Below, in pieces: positions 23,619 to 32,704 of a stretch of DNA of 64,000 bases. Where the stretch lies: the NCBI GenBank assembly GCA_963795435.1, contig CAWCHV010000009.1:434001-498000 (forward strand), read 5' to 3'. The notes beneath the pieces are model-generated. The model searched no databases, had not been told where the DNA came from, and saw only the letters and a list, made by a program, of their open reading frames with translations. A program made the position numbers and the translations under genes. The DNA comes from JAFKFI01 sp963795435 (GTDB lineage: Bacteria > Pseudomonadota > Alphaproteobacteria > Acetobacterales > Acetobacteraceae). The number at the start of each line of letters is the position of its first letter. The stretch's first letter is position 1.

Positions 23619-24500
23619 ATGGATCGGCTCACGAGCATGACCGTCTTCGCGAAGGTGGTGGAGGCGAACAGCTTCTCCGCCGCTGCCCGGACGCTCGGCA
23701 TTTCGCAGGCGACGGCGAGCAAGCACGTGCAGATGCTGGAGGCCTGGCTCGGCACGCGACTGCTCAACCGGACGACGCGCCGGGTCGGCATGACCGAGAT
23801 CGGCGAGGGTTTCCACGCCCAATGTATCCGCATTCTCGACGACATCGACGACGCGCGGAACGCAAGCAGGAACGGGGCAAACCTGCGCGGGCCGCTGCGC
23901 ATCGCCGCTCCGGTCTGCTTCGGCAGCACCAAGCTTGGGCCCATCCTGCGCGGCTTTGCGAGGATGCACGCGGCGGTCAGGCTGGAGGTGTTTCTGAGCG
24001 ATCGGGCGGTGGACCCGCTGGAAGACGGGTTCGATGTCGCGATCCAGCTGGGTACCGGCCAGGGGCCGGGCCTCGTCGTGCGCCGTCTGGCGGCCTTGCC
24101 CCACGTGCTGTGCGCGGCCCCCGGCTACCTCGCGGAGCGGCCCGAGCCGGCGTGGCCCGAGGATCTGGCGGATCACGTCTGCCTGCTCGACCGCCAGCTA
24201 TTCCCCGATGGCTGGCGGTTTATCGGGGTCAACGGGGGCTCGGCGCCGCGTCTCACCTACCAGGTCAGCGCCAACAACGCGCTGGTCCTGCGCGACGCGG
24301 CGGCCGAGGGCGCCGGGGTGCTCCTGGCGCCGGAGTTCTGCGTGCAAGGCGCACTGAGCGAGGGTCGGCTGGTCCGCCTCCTGCCGGAGTGGAGCGCGCT
24401 GCCGACCGAACTGAGTGCCGCCTTTCCGACCGCCCGCCAGCTCTCGGCCAAGATCCGAGAAATGGTGGCCTACCTGGCCGAGCACGTGGCGACAGCCTGA
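23619..24500 (+). CDS. LysR-type transcriptional regulator
   Basis: A 293-residue regulator with the N-terminal winged helix-turn-helix (MTVFAKVVEANSFSAAARTL then ISQATASKHVQMLE, residues ~5-45) and a C-terminal substrate-binding domain starting near GPLRIAAPVCFG. It belongs to the CrgA/DmlR-like branch (MDRLTSM start). It converges with the frameshifted MFS gene downstream and is divergent from the NiCoT gene, with a 199-base intergenic region that may contain its binding site. The effector is unknown. Confidence 0.9.
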   Translation: MDRLTSMTVFAKVVEANSFSAAARTLGISQATASKHVQMLEAWLGTRLLNRTTRRVGMTEIGEGFHAQCIRILDDIDDARNASRNGANLRGPLRIAAPVCFGSTKLGPILRGFARMHAAVRLEVFLSDRAVDPLEDGFDVAIQLGTGQGPGLVVRRLAALPHVLCAAPGYLAERPEPAWPEDLADHVCLLDRQLFPDGWRFIGVNGGSAPRLTYQVSANNALVLRDAAAEGAGVLLAPEFCVQGALSEGRLVRLLPEWSALPTELSAAFPTARQLSAKIREMVAYLAEHVATA

Positions 24501-24517
24501 CGCACCGACCGGCCGGC

Positions 24518-25844
24518 TTACCCGCCGGCGACCCTCGGCTCCCCGGCAGGCGCCCGTTCCAGCGCGCTCTCGTGGCGCAACAGCAGCACGACGATCATCG
24601 CCAGCAGCGCGAAGGCCGCGATGACGAGCAGCCCCGCGGCGAAATTGCCGGTCGCCTGACGCAGCCAGCCCATGACGAACGGGCCGAAGAATCCCGCGAG
24701 ATTGCCGATCGAGTTGATCACGGCGATCCCCGCCGCCGCCGCCGCGCCACTCAGGAAGGCGGTCGGGAAGGTCCAGAACACCGGCAGCACGGCGAATACG
24801 CCGAACGCGCCGATCGACAGGGCGATCATTTTCAGCAGCGGGTCGTCCACCAGCGCCGACGCGCCGATCCCCAATGCGGCGATTCCCAGCGCTACGGCGG
24901 CGTGGCCTTTCCGCTCCATGTGCCGGTCGGAGCGTCGGCCGTACCAGACCATGCCGATCGTGCCGACGATGTAGGGCACGGCGGAGATCAGTCCGTTCTG
25001 CCAGTTGGCGACACCGAACGCCTTGACGATCTGCGGCAGCCAGTACGCGGTGCCGTAATTCGCCGCGACGGCGCCGAAATACACGATCGACAATGCCAGC
25101 ACCCGAGGCTCGATCAGCGCCTGCCCGACGCCGATGTGCTGCGCCGAGTTCCCGCGCCTGTTGCTCCGCGTCGAGCCGGGTCTGCAGCCAGTCGCGCTCG
25201 CCGGCTTGCAGCCATTTGGCGGCGGCGGGCCGGTCGGTGAGATAGAAGAACACCACGAACCCAAGGATGATCGCTGGCACCGCCTCGAGGATGAACAGCC
25301 ACTGCCACCCGGCGAGGCCGAGGCCGCCGTGCAGGTAGAGGATCCAGCCGCTGATCGGCGAGCCGATCACCGAGGAGAGCGGGATCGCCGCCATGAAGTA
25401 GCCGACGATCCGCGCGCGGTACACGGCGGGAAACCAGAGTGTCAGGTAGAAGATGATGCCCGGAAAGAACCCCGCCTCGGCGGCCCCGAGCAGGACGCGG
25501 ACGAGATAGAACGAATACTCGTCGCCTAGCCCGGTTACTCGTCCGATCCACGGGATGAATGCCATCGCGCCGGACAGGATGCCCCATGAGAGCATGATTC
25601 GCGCGATCCACTTGCGCGCGCCGAACCGTTCCAGCGCGAGGTTGGACGGCACCTCGAACACGAAATAGCTGAAGAAAAAAATACCGGCGCCGAAGCCGTA
25701 GGCGACCGACGAGAGGCCGAGATCCTTGTTCATCTCGAGCGAGGCGAAGCCGACATTCACCCGGTCGAGATAGGCCACGAAATAACAGAGCATCAGGAAC
25801 GGTACGATCCGACGCGTGACCTTCGCGATCGTTGCTTGCTCCAC
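24518..25844 (-). pseudogene. MFS transporter (anion:cation symporter type), frameshifted
   Basis: The gene encodes a 12-helix MFS transporter of the ACS/phthalate-permease type, but in two frames. The N-terminal half (from 25844) covers six helices with YLDRVNVGFASLEM and FFPGIIFYLTLWFP, then leaves frame just after LDAEQQARELG. The C-terminal half continues in the next frame from AQHIGVGQALIEPRVL to the stop at 24518. One surplus base near 25125-25145, in the central cytoplasmic loop, would explain it; removing it gives ~441 residues, normal for the family. It could be a recent mutation or a sequence error. Organic acid anions are the usual substrates of this group. Confidence 0.85.
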
Positions 25845-25959
25845 GACGGTCTCTCCCGCTCCGCGATTGAGGGCTCAACGTGCCCGCAGCAGGTCGGTTC
25901 GGCAACCGGACCGCCGAGCGAGCGTTGCCGCTGGCTCGACCAACAACTGGAGTTTGCGA

Positions 25960-26154
25960 ATGATACGGACCGTTCTCACCATCGCCGCGTTCGGCGCGAC
26001 GCTTGGCCTCGCCGCGTGCGAGCAGCCTGGCCCCGCGCAGCGGGCCGGCCAGAGCATCGACCGCGCCGGGCGCGATCTCAGCGACGCGGTGAACCCGCCG
26101 AAGGGGCCGGCTGAAAAGGCGGGACGGTCCGTGGATCGGGCGCTGGGCGAGTAG
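25960..26154 (+). CDS. Small lipoprotein (64 aa), entericidin-like
   Basis: A short protein with a lipoprotein signal: MIRTVLTIAAFGATLGLAAC, where LAAC is the lipobox. The mature part is Pro/Gly/Ala and charged, with two similar helical units (AGQSIDRAGRDL and AGRSVDRALGE). Size and pattern recall entericidin-type small lipoproteins, in which such amphipathic units occur, but the match is loose. GGAG lies about 10 bases before the ATG. Expected location is the outer or inner membrane. It is divergent from the frameshifted MFS gene and followed by palindromic repeats. Confidence 0.65.
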   Translation: MIRTVLTIAAFGATLGLAACEQPGPAQRAGQSIDRAGRDLSDAVNPPKGPAEKAGRSVDRALGE

Positions 26155-26166
26155 TTGCCGTTTTCT

Positions 26167-26192
26167 CCTCCTCCCCTGCTCAGGGGAGGAGG
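26167..26192. repeat. Perfect inverted repeat after the lipoprotein gene
   Basis: CCTCCTCCCCTG is followed after two bases by CAGGGGAGGAGG, a perfect 12-base inverted repeat. It can form a strong hairpin between the lipoprotein and the convergent der gene. No T-run follows it on either strand in the right place, so it is not a typical intrinsic terminator. A related GGGAGGAGGGG stretch follows to 26206. Confidence 0.75.
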
Positions 26193-26240
26193 TCGGGAGG
26201 AGGGGTCCGGGTCGGCAAGCTGATGTCTCCGAGTGTGGCA

Positions 26241-26283
26241 CCCCCTCACCCCGGCCCTCTCCCCCAAGGCGGGGGAGAGGGAG
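26241..26283. repeat. Interspersed palindromic repeat, copy 3
   Basis: CCCCCTCACCCCGGCCCTCTCCCCC is mirrored partly by GGGGGAGAGGG after the centre CAAGGC. It shares the CCCCTCACCCCGGCCCTCTCCC left arm with the copy in ccmH. It ends four bases before the der stop codon and could form a hairpin at the 3' end of the der transcript. Confidence 0.8.
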
Positions 26284-26286
26284 ATA

Positions 26287-27618
26287 TTATCCTTCCACGT
26301 AGGGATTCTTCGTCCCGCGCAGCTGCAATCGGATCGGCGTGCCGGGCAGTTCGAAGTGCTCGCGCAGGCCGTTGACCAGGTAGCGTTGGTAGTCCTCCGG
26401 CATCTGCTCGGCGCGGGTGCCGAAGGCGACGAAGGTGGGCGGGCGGGCTTTTGCTTGTGTGATGTAGCGCAGCTTGAGCCGCCGCCCATCGACCAGCGGC
26501 GGCGGATGGCGTTCCAGCGCCGCCTCGAACCAGCGGTTCAGCTCGCCTGTCGCAACGCGGGTATTCCAGACCGCGTGAGCGCGCCGCACCGCCGGCAGCA
26601 GCCGGTCGAGCCCCGCGCCGGTCAGGGCGGAGAACGTGACCACGGGGATGCCGCGCATCTGCGCGAGGCTGGTTTGCAACCGGTCGGTTATGGCCCGCCG
26701 CGTCGCGTTTCGGTCGGCGACCGCGTCCCATTTGTTCAGCGCGAGGACGCAGGCGCGGCCCTCGCGCTCGATCAGCTTGGCAATCTGCAAATCCTGGTCG
26801 TGGATGCCCTCCACGGCGTCCACCGTGAGCACCACCACCTCGGCCATCTTCAGCGCCTCGATGGCGGCGCTGACCGACATCTTCTCCAGCGCCGCCTCGA
26901 TCCGCGCCCGGCGGCGCAGGCCGGCGGTGTCCACCAGCTCGATTTCCCCGTGGTCGTCGGCGATCCGCACCGCCACGGCGTCGCGCGTGAGGCCGGGCTC
27001 GGGGCCGGTGATCATCCGCTCGGCGCCGAACAGCCGGTTGACCAGCGTGCTCTTGCCCGCGTTCGGCCGCCCGACGATGGCGAGCTTCAGCGGCCGGTCC
27101 GGCTCCGGCACCGCCGCGGCCTCGAGCGGCACGCGGTCGGCGATCTCGGCCATCAGCTCGGAAATGCCCTCACCATGCTCGGCGGAGACTGCCAGCGGCT
27201 CACCCAGCCCGAGCGAGAAGGCTTCGAGCACGGCGGAATTGCTCGAACGCCCCTCCGCCTTGTTGGCGATCAGCAGCACCGGCCGGCCCTGGCGGCGCAG
27301 CCAGCGGGCGAAATGCTCGTCGGCGGGGGTGATCCCGGCGCGGGCGTCGATCAGGAACAGCACGAGGTCCGCCGTCGCCACCGCCGTCTCCGACGAGGTC
27401 CGCATCCGGCCCGGCAGGGTCTCGGGTGCCGCTTCCTCGAGCCCCGCCGTGTCCACCAGGCGCACATTGCGCCCGCGCAGCATCGCCTCCGCCTCCTTGC
27501 GGTCGCGGGTCACGCCGGGGGTGTCGGACACCAGCGCCGAGCGCCGCCCGGCGAGGCGGTTGAACAGTGTGGATTTCCCGACATTGGGCCGGCCGGCGAT
27601 GACGACGAGCGGCAGCAT
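26287..27618 (-). CDS. der: Ribosome biogenesis GTPase Der (EngA)
   Basis: A 443-residue protein with two tandem GTPase domains and a C-terminal KH-like domain. Domain one has GRPNVGKSTLFN, DTPGVTRD, DTAGLEE and NKAE; domain two has GRPNAGKSTLVN, DTAGLRR and NKWD. The C-terminus ends RGTKNPYV, as expected. Der is needed for 50S subunit assembly. Its ATG overlaps the nadK stop by one base (TGATG), showing coupling with nadK. Confidence 0.97.
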   Translation of the reverse strand: MLPLVVIAGRPNVGKSTLFNRLAGRRSALVSDTPGVTRDRKEAEAMLRGRNVRLVDTAGLEEAAPETLPGRMRTSSETAVATADLVLFLIDARAGITPADEHFARWLRRQGRPVLLIANKAEGRSSNSAVLEAFSLGLGEPLAVSAEHGEGISELMAEIADRVPLEAAAVPEPDRPLKLAIVGRPNAGKSTLVNRLFGAERMITGPEPGLTRDAVAVRIADDHGEIELVDTAGLRRRARIEAALEKMSVSAAIEALKMAEVVVLTVDAVEGIHDQDLQIAKLIEREGRACVLALNKWDAVADRNATRRAITDRLQTSLAQMRGIPVVTFSALTGAGLDRLLPAVRRAHAVWNTRVATGELNRWFEAALERHPPPLVDGRRLKLRYITQAKARPPTFVAFGTRAEQMPEDYQRYLVNGLREHFELPGTPIRLQLRGTKNPYVEG

Positions 27619-28454
27619 CAGGCAGTGAATTGTTCGGCGATGATGCGCTCGGACAGGCCCTGATCAGGGTCGAACAGCACCGTGACCTCGACGGCGCGAT
27701 CCTCGCTCACCGCGACCGAGACGACGTCGCGCACCTCGGTGAAGTCCGCTACCGCCGCGACCGGGCGCTTGTCGGTCTCCAGCACCTCGAACAGCACCTC
27801 GGCCGAGCTCGGCAGCAGCGCGCCGCGCCAGCGCCGCGGCCGGAAGGCGCTGATCGGCGTGAGCGGCAGCAGATTGGCCGAGAGTGGCACGATCGGACCG
27901 TGCGCCGAGAGGTTGTAGGCGGTGGAGCCGGCCGGGGTGGACACCAGGATGCCGTCGCAGATCAGCTCATCGAGCCGGACGCGGCCATCGACCGTGATGC
28001 GGATCTTCGCCGCCTGGCGGAGCTGGCGGAGCAGGCTGACCTCATTGAGCGCCAGCGCCTCCTCGATCGCGTCGCTCATGGTCACGGCGCGCATCCGGAG
28101 CGGATGCAGCACGGCCGCCTGCGCGGCGAGCAGCCGCTTCGGCAGATCGTCCTCGGCGAACGGGTTCATCAGGAAGCCGACCGAGCCGCAATTCATGCCG
28201 TAGACCGGGATGTCGCGCCCAAGCCCCCGGCGTCCCAGCACCCGGTGCAGCGTCTCCAGCATGAAGCCGTCGCCGCCCAGCGCCACCACGCAGCCGGCCT
28301 CCGGCAGCGGGCAGTCGCCGTAGCGCGCCGTCAGCCGCGCCCGGCTGTCGGCGGCAAGCCCGGTGGGGGCGTTGACGAAGGCGATCTCGCCTGGCCCGAC
28401 CCGCAGCGAGGGCAGGGCGGCGGCGGAGGTGAATTCCGGAACCAGGGGACTCAA
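27618..28454 (-). CDS. nadK: NAD kinase
   Basis: NadK phosphorylates NAD to NADP. The catalytic GGDGFMLETLH motif is at about residue 56, and the substrate-binding NEVSLL and CDGILVSTPAGSTAYNLSAHGPI segments are present. The start is uncertain: no ATG precedes the conserved region, and TTG at 28454, overlapping the nitrilase-family stop (TTGA), is the best coupled start, giving 278 residues, slightly longer than usual. It lies between a frameshifted carbon-nitrogen hydrolase gene and der in one minus-strand operon. Confidence 0.92.
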   Translation of the reverse strand: MSPLVPEFTSAAALPSLRVGPGEIAFVNAPTGLAADSRARLTARYGDCPLPEAGCVVALGGDGFMLETLHRVLGRRGLGRDIPVYGMNCGSVGFLMNPFAEDDLPKRLLAAQAAVLHPLRMRAVTMSDAIEEALALNEVSLLRQLRQAAKIRITVDGRVRLDELICDGILVSTPAGSTAYNLSAHGPIVPLSANLLPLTPISAFRPRRWRGALLPSSAEVLFEVLETDKRPVAAVADFTEVRDVVSVAVSEDRAVEVTVLFDPDQGLSERIIAEQFTA

Positions 28455-29303
28455 GCGAGCTTCCGATGCTCCAGCACCCGATGCTCCAGCACCGGCATGT
28501 CGCGCCGCACCCTCGCGGTCACCGCCTGGTCGATCCGCGCGGTGGCCCAGCCGGTGCCGTCCGAGACCTTGGCGACGATGGTGCCCCACGGATCGCAGAG
28601 CAGCGAATGGCCGTAGGTGAAGCGCGGCTCGCCGGCGCCGTCGAGGTGCTTGCCCCAGGTGGCGGGGGCGGCGAACCAGCACTGGGTCTCGATCGCGCGG
28701 GCGCGGATCAGCACGTCCCAGTGATCGCGCCCGGTGGGCACGGTGAAGGCCGAGGGTAGGAAGATCAGCTCCGCCCCCGCCCGGCGCAGTGCGAGAAACA
28801 ACTCGGGGAAGCGGATGTCGTAGCAGACCGCGCAGCCCACTTTCACCCCGTCCGCTTCATACGTGACGATCTCGTCGCCCGAGCCGTAGGTGGAGCTTTC
28901 GCGGTAGCCCTTGCCATCCGGGGCGACGATGTCGAACAGGTGGATCTTTCGGTAGCGCGCGATCTCGGCCCCTTCGGGGTCGAACACCACGGTGGTGTTG
29001 AACAGCTTCTCCCCACCCCGTTCGGCGAGCGAGCCGCCGTGGACGTGGATGCGCTCCTTGCGGGCGACCGAGCGCAGGAACTCGTAGGCCGCGCCGCCGG
29101 GCTCGTTGGAGCCAGCGCGCGGGCAGAATCTCGGCTTGCTCGAACTTGGCGCCACGGTTGCCGCCAAGGCAGGTCCACATCTCCGGCAGGCTGACGATGT
29201 TGGGCCGGTCGGCGGCGATCGCCTCGCCGATCAGCCGGCCGGCCTGGGCGATGTTCTCCGCCTTGTCATGGCCGGGGCTCATCTGCACGACACTGACGCG
29301 CAT
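28451..29303 (-). pseudogene. Carbon-nitrogen hydrolase (nitrilase superfamily), frameshifted
   Basis: The gene starts with MRVSVVQMSPGHDKAEN at 29303 and shows the catalytic Glu in SLPEMW, then leaves frame after AEILPAR near 29105-29115. The next frame continues with GSNEPGGAAYEFLR, the catalytic Lys in YRKIHLFD and the catalytic Cys in GCAVCYDIRFPEL, to the stop at 28451. Removing one base restores a 283-residue protein of the Nit/omega-amidase-like branch, which hydrolyses amides such as deaminated glutathione or 2-oxoglutaramate. All three catalytic residues are kept, so either the shift is recent or it is a sequence error. The stop overlaps the proposed nadK start. Confidence 0.87.
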
Positions 29304-29368
29304 ACAGGCTCTCCTTCGCCGATGGGCTGCATCAAGCACGTCCGGCCCGGCTCGGGCAAGCCGACGGC

Positions 29369-29816
29369 TTAGCGCGGCCAGTCTAGGCGCGGTTCGGCGC
29401 GCGGCTCGCCGCGGCCGGAGTCGCCGCGACCCGGACGCGGGGTGCGAGCCGGATCGGCGCGGCGCGCACGCAGGTCGTCGGGCCGGCCGTCGTCGAGGGT
29501 ACTGTGAAGCGGGCGGGATCGGTGGGCGGCCTATCACCGGCTCGGCTCGCGGGCGCGGCGGCACCCCGGGCGGTGGCGCCGCGTAGATCGCCTCGTCGTA
29601 ATGCGCGTGATGCACCGGCTCGGGCATCCGCAGGGCGAGGCTGCGGATTTCGCCCTGGATCTCGTCGAGCCGCGCTTCTATCGCCTCCAGCCGGCCTTTC
29701 ACGCCGAACACCGCGAAGGGCATGAGCAGGAGCGCCAGCGCGTAGAGCAGCGTCGGCACCAGGACGAGGATCGGTACCCACCAGGGGAGCCAGTCGGGCA
29801 GCGCGGGCATCGGCAT
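29369..29816 (-). CDS. Small single-span membrane protein of unknown function, reading frame uncertain
   Basis: The ATG at 29816 begins a product with a hydrophobic helix (WWVPILVLVPTLLYALALLL) followed by a short helical/coiled segment (KGRLEAIEARLDEIQGEIRS) and a Pro/Arg-rich tail. The starting frame has no stop before the downstream nitrilase start. A different frame gives a more protein-like tail (STLDDGRPDDLRARRADPA ... LDWPR) with a stop at 29369-29371. A frameshift near 29500-29515 would join them, but this is inference. It is 65 bases upstream of the nitrilase-family gene on the same strand. I do not recognise the family. Confidence 0.45.
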
Positions 29817-29900
29817 GGCACGATCCTAGCATCGCCGTGCCGGGCCGATCCATCCTCGACGCTGCTGGATTCTTGCGCCCGGCCGTGTCAATTGCGACGG

Positions 29901-31019
29901 ATGCTCCTGCTGATCCCCGGCCCAGTCGTCACCCGTCCCGAGGTCCGCGCCGCGCTGGCGCATGATTTCGCGCCTTGGGACAACGATTTCCGTCCGCTCT
30001 ACGCCGGCTTGCGCGAGCGCCTGCTGGCGATCGCCGGCGGCATCCCGGAGACGCACGCGACCCTGCCGCTGCAGGGCTGCGGCCATTTCGCGGTCGAGGC
30101 GACGGTCCGCGGCTTCGTGCCTCCTGGAGGAAAGCTGCTGGTGCCGACGACGGGCGCCTATGCCGACCGGATGATCCGGCTGGCGCGGGAAGCCGGGCGG
30201 CTCGTGGTGCCCCTGCCGACGCCGTTCGGCGCCCCGGTCGAGCCCGGGACGGTGGCGGCGGCGCTGGCCGCGGACCCGGCGATCGGCCATGTCGGGCTGG
30301 TCTATAGCGAGACCGGCTCGGGCGTGATCCACGATCCGCGCGGGGTCGGCGCGGCGGTGCGGGCGGCCGGACGGCGCTTGCTGCTCGACGCGGTCTCGGC
30401 GTTCGGCGCCCTGCCGCTCGACCTCGCGGCGCACCCCGAGATCGACGCAGCCGTGTTCACTCCCAACAAGTGCCTGGAAGCGATCGCCGGGCTGGCCTTC
30501 GTGCTGGCCCGCGTCGATCGACTGATACCGGGCCAAGCGGGAAGCTGGTCGTTCGACCTCGCCGACGTTTACGCCCACGCGTTGCGCAACGGCTGGGGCA
30601 GCTTCCGTTTTACTCCGCCGGCGCAGGTGCTGAACGCGCTCTCCGTGGCGCTCGACCTGTTCGAGGCCGAGGGTGGCCAGCCGGCGCGTCTCGCGCGCTA
30701 CACGGCGAACATGCGTACGCTGTACGATGGGGTGCGCGCGCTGGGCCTGACACCGTATCTGCCGGCGAACGTGCAGGGGCCGGTGGTGATGAACGTGCGG
30801 GCGCCGGCCGATCCGGCCTGGAACCTGCAAGCGTTCGTCGACGCGCTGAAATCGCGCCGCGTGCTTATCAGCAATTTTTTCAACACCCCGGAGCCGAGCT
30901 TCCGGGTCGGCTGCATCGGCGCGGTCACGCCGGACGACATGGCACACGCCGTGGCGGCGATGGAGGCGGCGCTGGACGAGATCGGCGTTCGGCGGCGTGC
31001 GAGCGCATTGGCGGCATAG
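29901..31019 (+). CDS. phnW: 2-aminoethylphosphonate--pyruvate transaminase-like aminotransferase
   Basis: A 372-residue PLP-dependent class V aminotransferase. It starts MLLLIPGPVVTRPEVRAAL, shows LQGCGHFAVEATVRG, SETGSGVIHDPRGVG, the PLP-phosphate-region Asp in LLLDAVSAFGALPLDL, and the PLP lysine in TPNKCLEAIAGLAF. The NKC context and WDNDFR near the N-terminus fit PhnW, which converts 2-aminoethylphosphonate to phosphonoacetaldehyde; related serine-glyoxylate or alanine-glyoxylate transaminases are the alternative. No phosphonatase or phosphonate transporter gene is nearby. fhs follows 17 bases downstream. Confidence 0.82.
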   Translation: MLLLIPGPVVTRPEVRAALAHDFAPWDNDFRPLYAGLRERLLAIAGGIPETHATLPLQGCGHFAVEATVRGFVPPGGKLLVPTTGAYADRMIRLAREAGRLVVPLPTPFGAPVEPGTVAAALAADPAIGHVGLVYSETGSGVIHDPRGVGAAVRAAGRRLLLDAVSAFGALPLDLAAHPEIDAAVFTPNKCLEAIAGLAFVLARVDRLIPGQAGSWSFDLADVYAHALRNGWGSFRFTPPAQVLNALSVALDLFEAEGGQPARLARYTANMRTLYDGVRALGLTPYLPANVQGPVVMNVRAPADPAWNLQAFVDALKSRRVLISNFFNTPEPSFRVGCIGAVTPDDMAHAVAAMEAALDEIGVRRRASALAA

Positions 31020-31036
31020 AACGGAAGGAAGACGTC

Positions 31037-32704
31037 GTGGCGAGCGACCTCGAGATTGCCCGCGCGGCGCGGCTGCGTCCGATCGCCGAGATCGCCGCTC
31101 GCGCCGGCATACCGGAGCAGGCGCTGGAGCCGTACGGGCGCACCAAGGCCAAGATCGGCTTCGACTTCATTCGCGGGGCCGAGGCGCGGCCGGACGGCGC
31201 GCTGATACTGGTCACGGGCATTAGCCCCACGGCTGCCGGCGAGGGCAAGACCACCACCACCATCGGGCTCGGCGACGCGCTGAACGCGCTCGGTCGGCGG
31301 ACCATGATCTGCCTGCGCGAGCCGAGCATGGGCCCCTGCTTCGGCCAAAAGGGTGGCGCAACCGGCGGCGGACGGGCGCAGGTGGTGCCGATGGAGGAGA
31401 TCAACCTGCATTTCACCGGCGACTTCCATGCCATCACGGCGGCCAACAACTTGCTGGCCGCGATGGTGGACAACCACCTGTTCTGGGGCAACGCGCTGGG
31501 CCTCGATCCGCGCCGGGTGAGCTGGCGGCGGGCGCTGGACGTGAACGACCGCTCGCTGCGGGGCATCGTCAACGGCCTTGGCGGAGGCGCCAACGGGGCG
31601 CCGCGCGAGGACGGGTTCGACATCACCGTGGCCTCCGAGGTGATGGCGGTCTTCTGCCTCTCCCGCGATCTGGCCGATCTGCAGGACCGGCTGGGACGCA
31701 TCGTCGTCGGCCAGCGGCGCGACGGTTCGATGGTCACGGCGCGCGACCTCAAGGCCGACGGGGCGATGGCGGCGCTGTTGCGCGATGCGTTGATGCCCAA
31801 CCTGGTGCAGACCCTGGAGGGCTCGCCGGCCCTCGTGCATGGCGGACCGTTCGCCAACATCGCGCATGGCTGCAATTCGGTAATGGCGACCCGGCTCGGG
31901 CTGAAGCTGGCCGAGGTGGTGGTGACCGAGGCTGGGTTCGGCGCCGATCTGGGCGCCGAGAAATTCCTCGACATCAAGTGCCGCTCCGCCGGGCTGTGGC
32001 CCGCTTGCTGCGTGGTGGTCGCGACGATCCGCGCGCTCAAGATGCATGGCGGCGTCGCGAAGTCGGCACTCGACCGCGAGGACATCGGCGCCGTGGCGCG
32101 CGGCGTCGCCAACCTCGAGCGGCATGTCGAGAACATGCAGAAATTCGGGCTCCGGGTGGTGGTGGCGCTCAATCGCTTCACCACCGACACCGACGCCGAG
32201 TTCGCGGTCGTGCGCGACGCGATGGCGGAGCGCGACGTGGAGGCGGTGCTGTGCACCCATTGGGCCGACGGCGGCGCGGGCGCGGCGGACCTCGCGCGAG
32301 CAGTGCTTGCCCGGCTCGGCGGGAGCGCCAGCCCGGCGCTGCTCTACCCCGACGCCATACCGCTCGCCGACAAGATTCGCACCGTGGCGCGCGAGATCTA
32401 TCGAGCCTCCGACATCGTGCTCCCCGCGCCGCTCGCGCGTCGCCTCGCCAGCTTCGAGGCCGCCGGGTTCGGCTCGGTTCCGGTCTGCATCGCGAAAACC
32501 CAATACAGCTTCAGCGCGGTGCCGACGATGCTCGGCGCGCCAGAAGGGCATATCTTGCCCGTCCGCGACGTGCGGCTGTCCGCCGGGGCCGGGTTCGTCG
32601 TAGCGGTGTGCGGCGACATCATGACAATGCCGGGCCTGCCGCGCGTGCCGGCGGCTGAAACGATCGGCCTCGACGCCGGCGGGCTGATCGAGGGCTTGTT
32701 CTAG
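31037..32704 (+). CDS. fhs: Formate--tetrahydrofolate ligase
   Basis: This 555-residue enzyme makes 10-formyl-THF from formate, ATP and THF. The nucleotide loop is TAAGEGKTTTTIGLGDAL, followed by REPSMGPCFGQKGGATGGG, FTGDFHAITAANNLLAA and EAGFGADLGAEKF, all family hallmarks. The GTG at 31037 has AAGGAAG about 7 bases before it. It probably shares a transcript with the phnW-like gene. Its stop overlaps the stop of the convergent NepR-like gene. Confidence 0.97.
   Translation: MASDLEIARAARLRPIAEIAARAGIPEQALEPYGRTKAKIGFDFIRGAEARPDGALILVTGISPTAAGEGKTTTTIGLGDALNALGRRTMICLREPSMGPCFGQKGGATGGGRAQVVPMEEINLHFTGDFHAITAANNLLAAMVDNHLFWGNALGLDPRRVSWRRALDVNDRSLRGIVNGLGGGANGAPREDGFDITVASEVMAVFCLSRDLADLQDRLGRIVVGQRRDGSMVTARDLKADGAMAALLRDALMPNLVQTLEGSPALVHGGPFANIAHGCNSVMATRLGLKLAEVVVTEAGFGADLGAEKFLDIKCRSAGLWPACCVVVATIRALKMHGGVAKSALDREDIGAVARGVANLERHVENMQKFGLRVVVALNRFTTDTDAEFAVVRDAMAERDVEAVLCTHWADGGAGAADLARAVLARLGGSASPALLYPDAIPLADKIRTVAREIYRASDIVLPAPLARRLASFEAAGFGSVPVCIAKTQYSFSAVPTMLGAPEGHILPVRDVRLSAGAGFVVAVCGDIMTMPGLPRVPAAETIGLDAGGLIEGLF

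Noticed and set aside
26167..26192. Inverted repeat as an intrinsic terminator for the lipoprotein or der
   Set aside because: No T-run follows the stem in the direction of either transcript.
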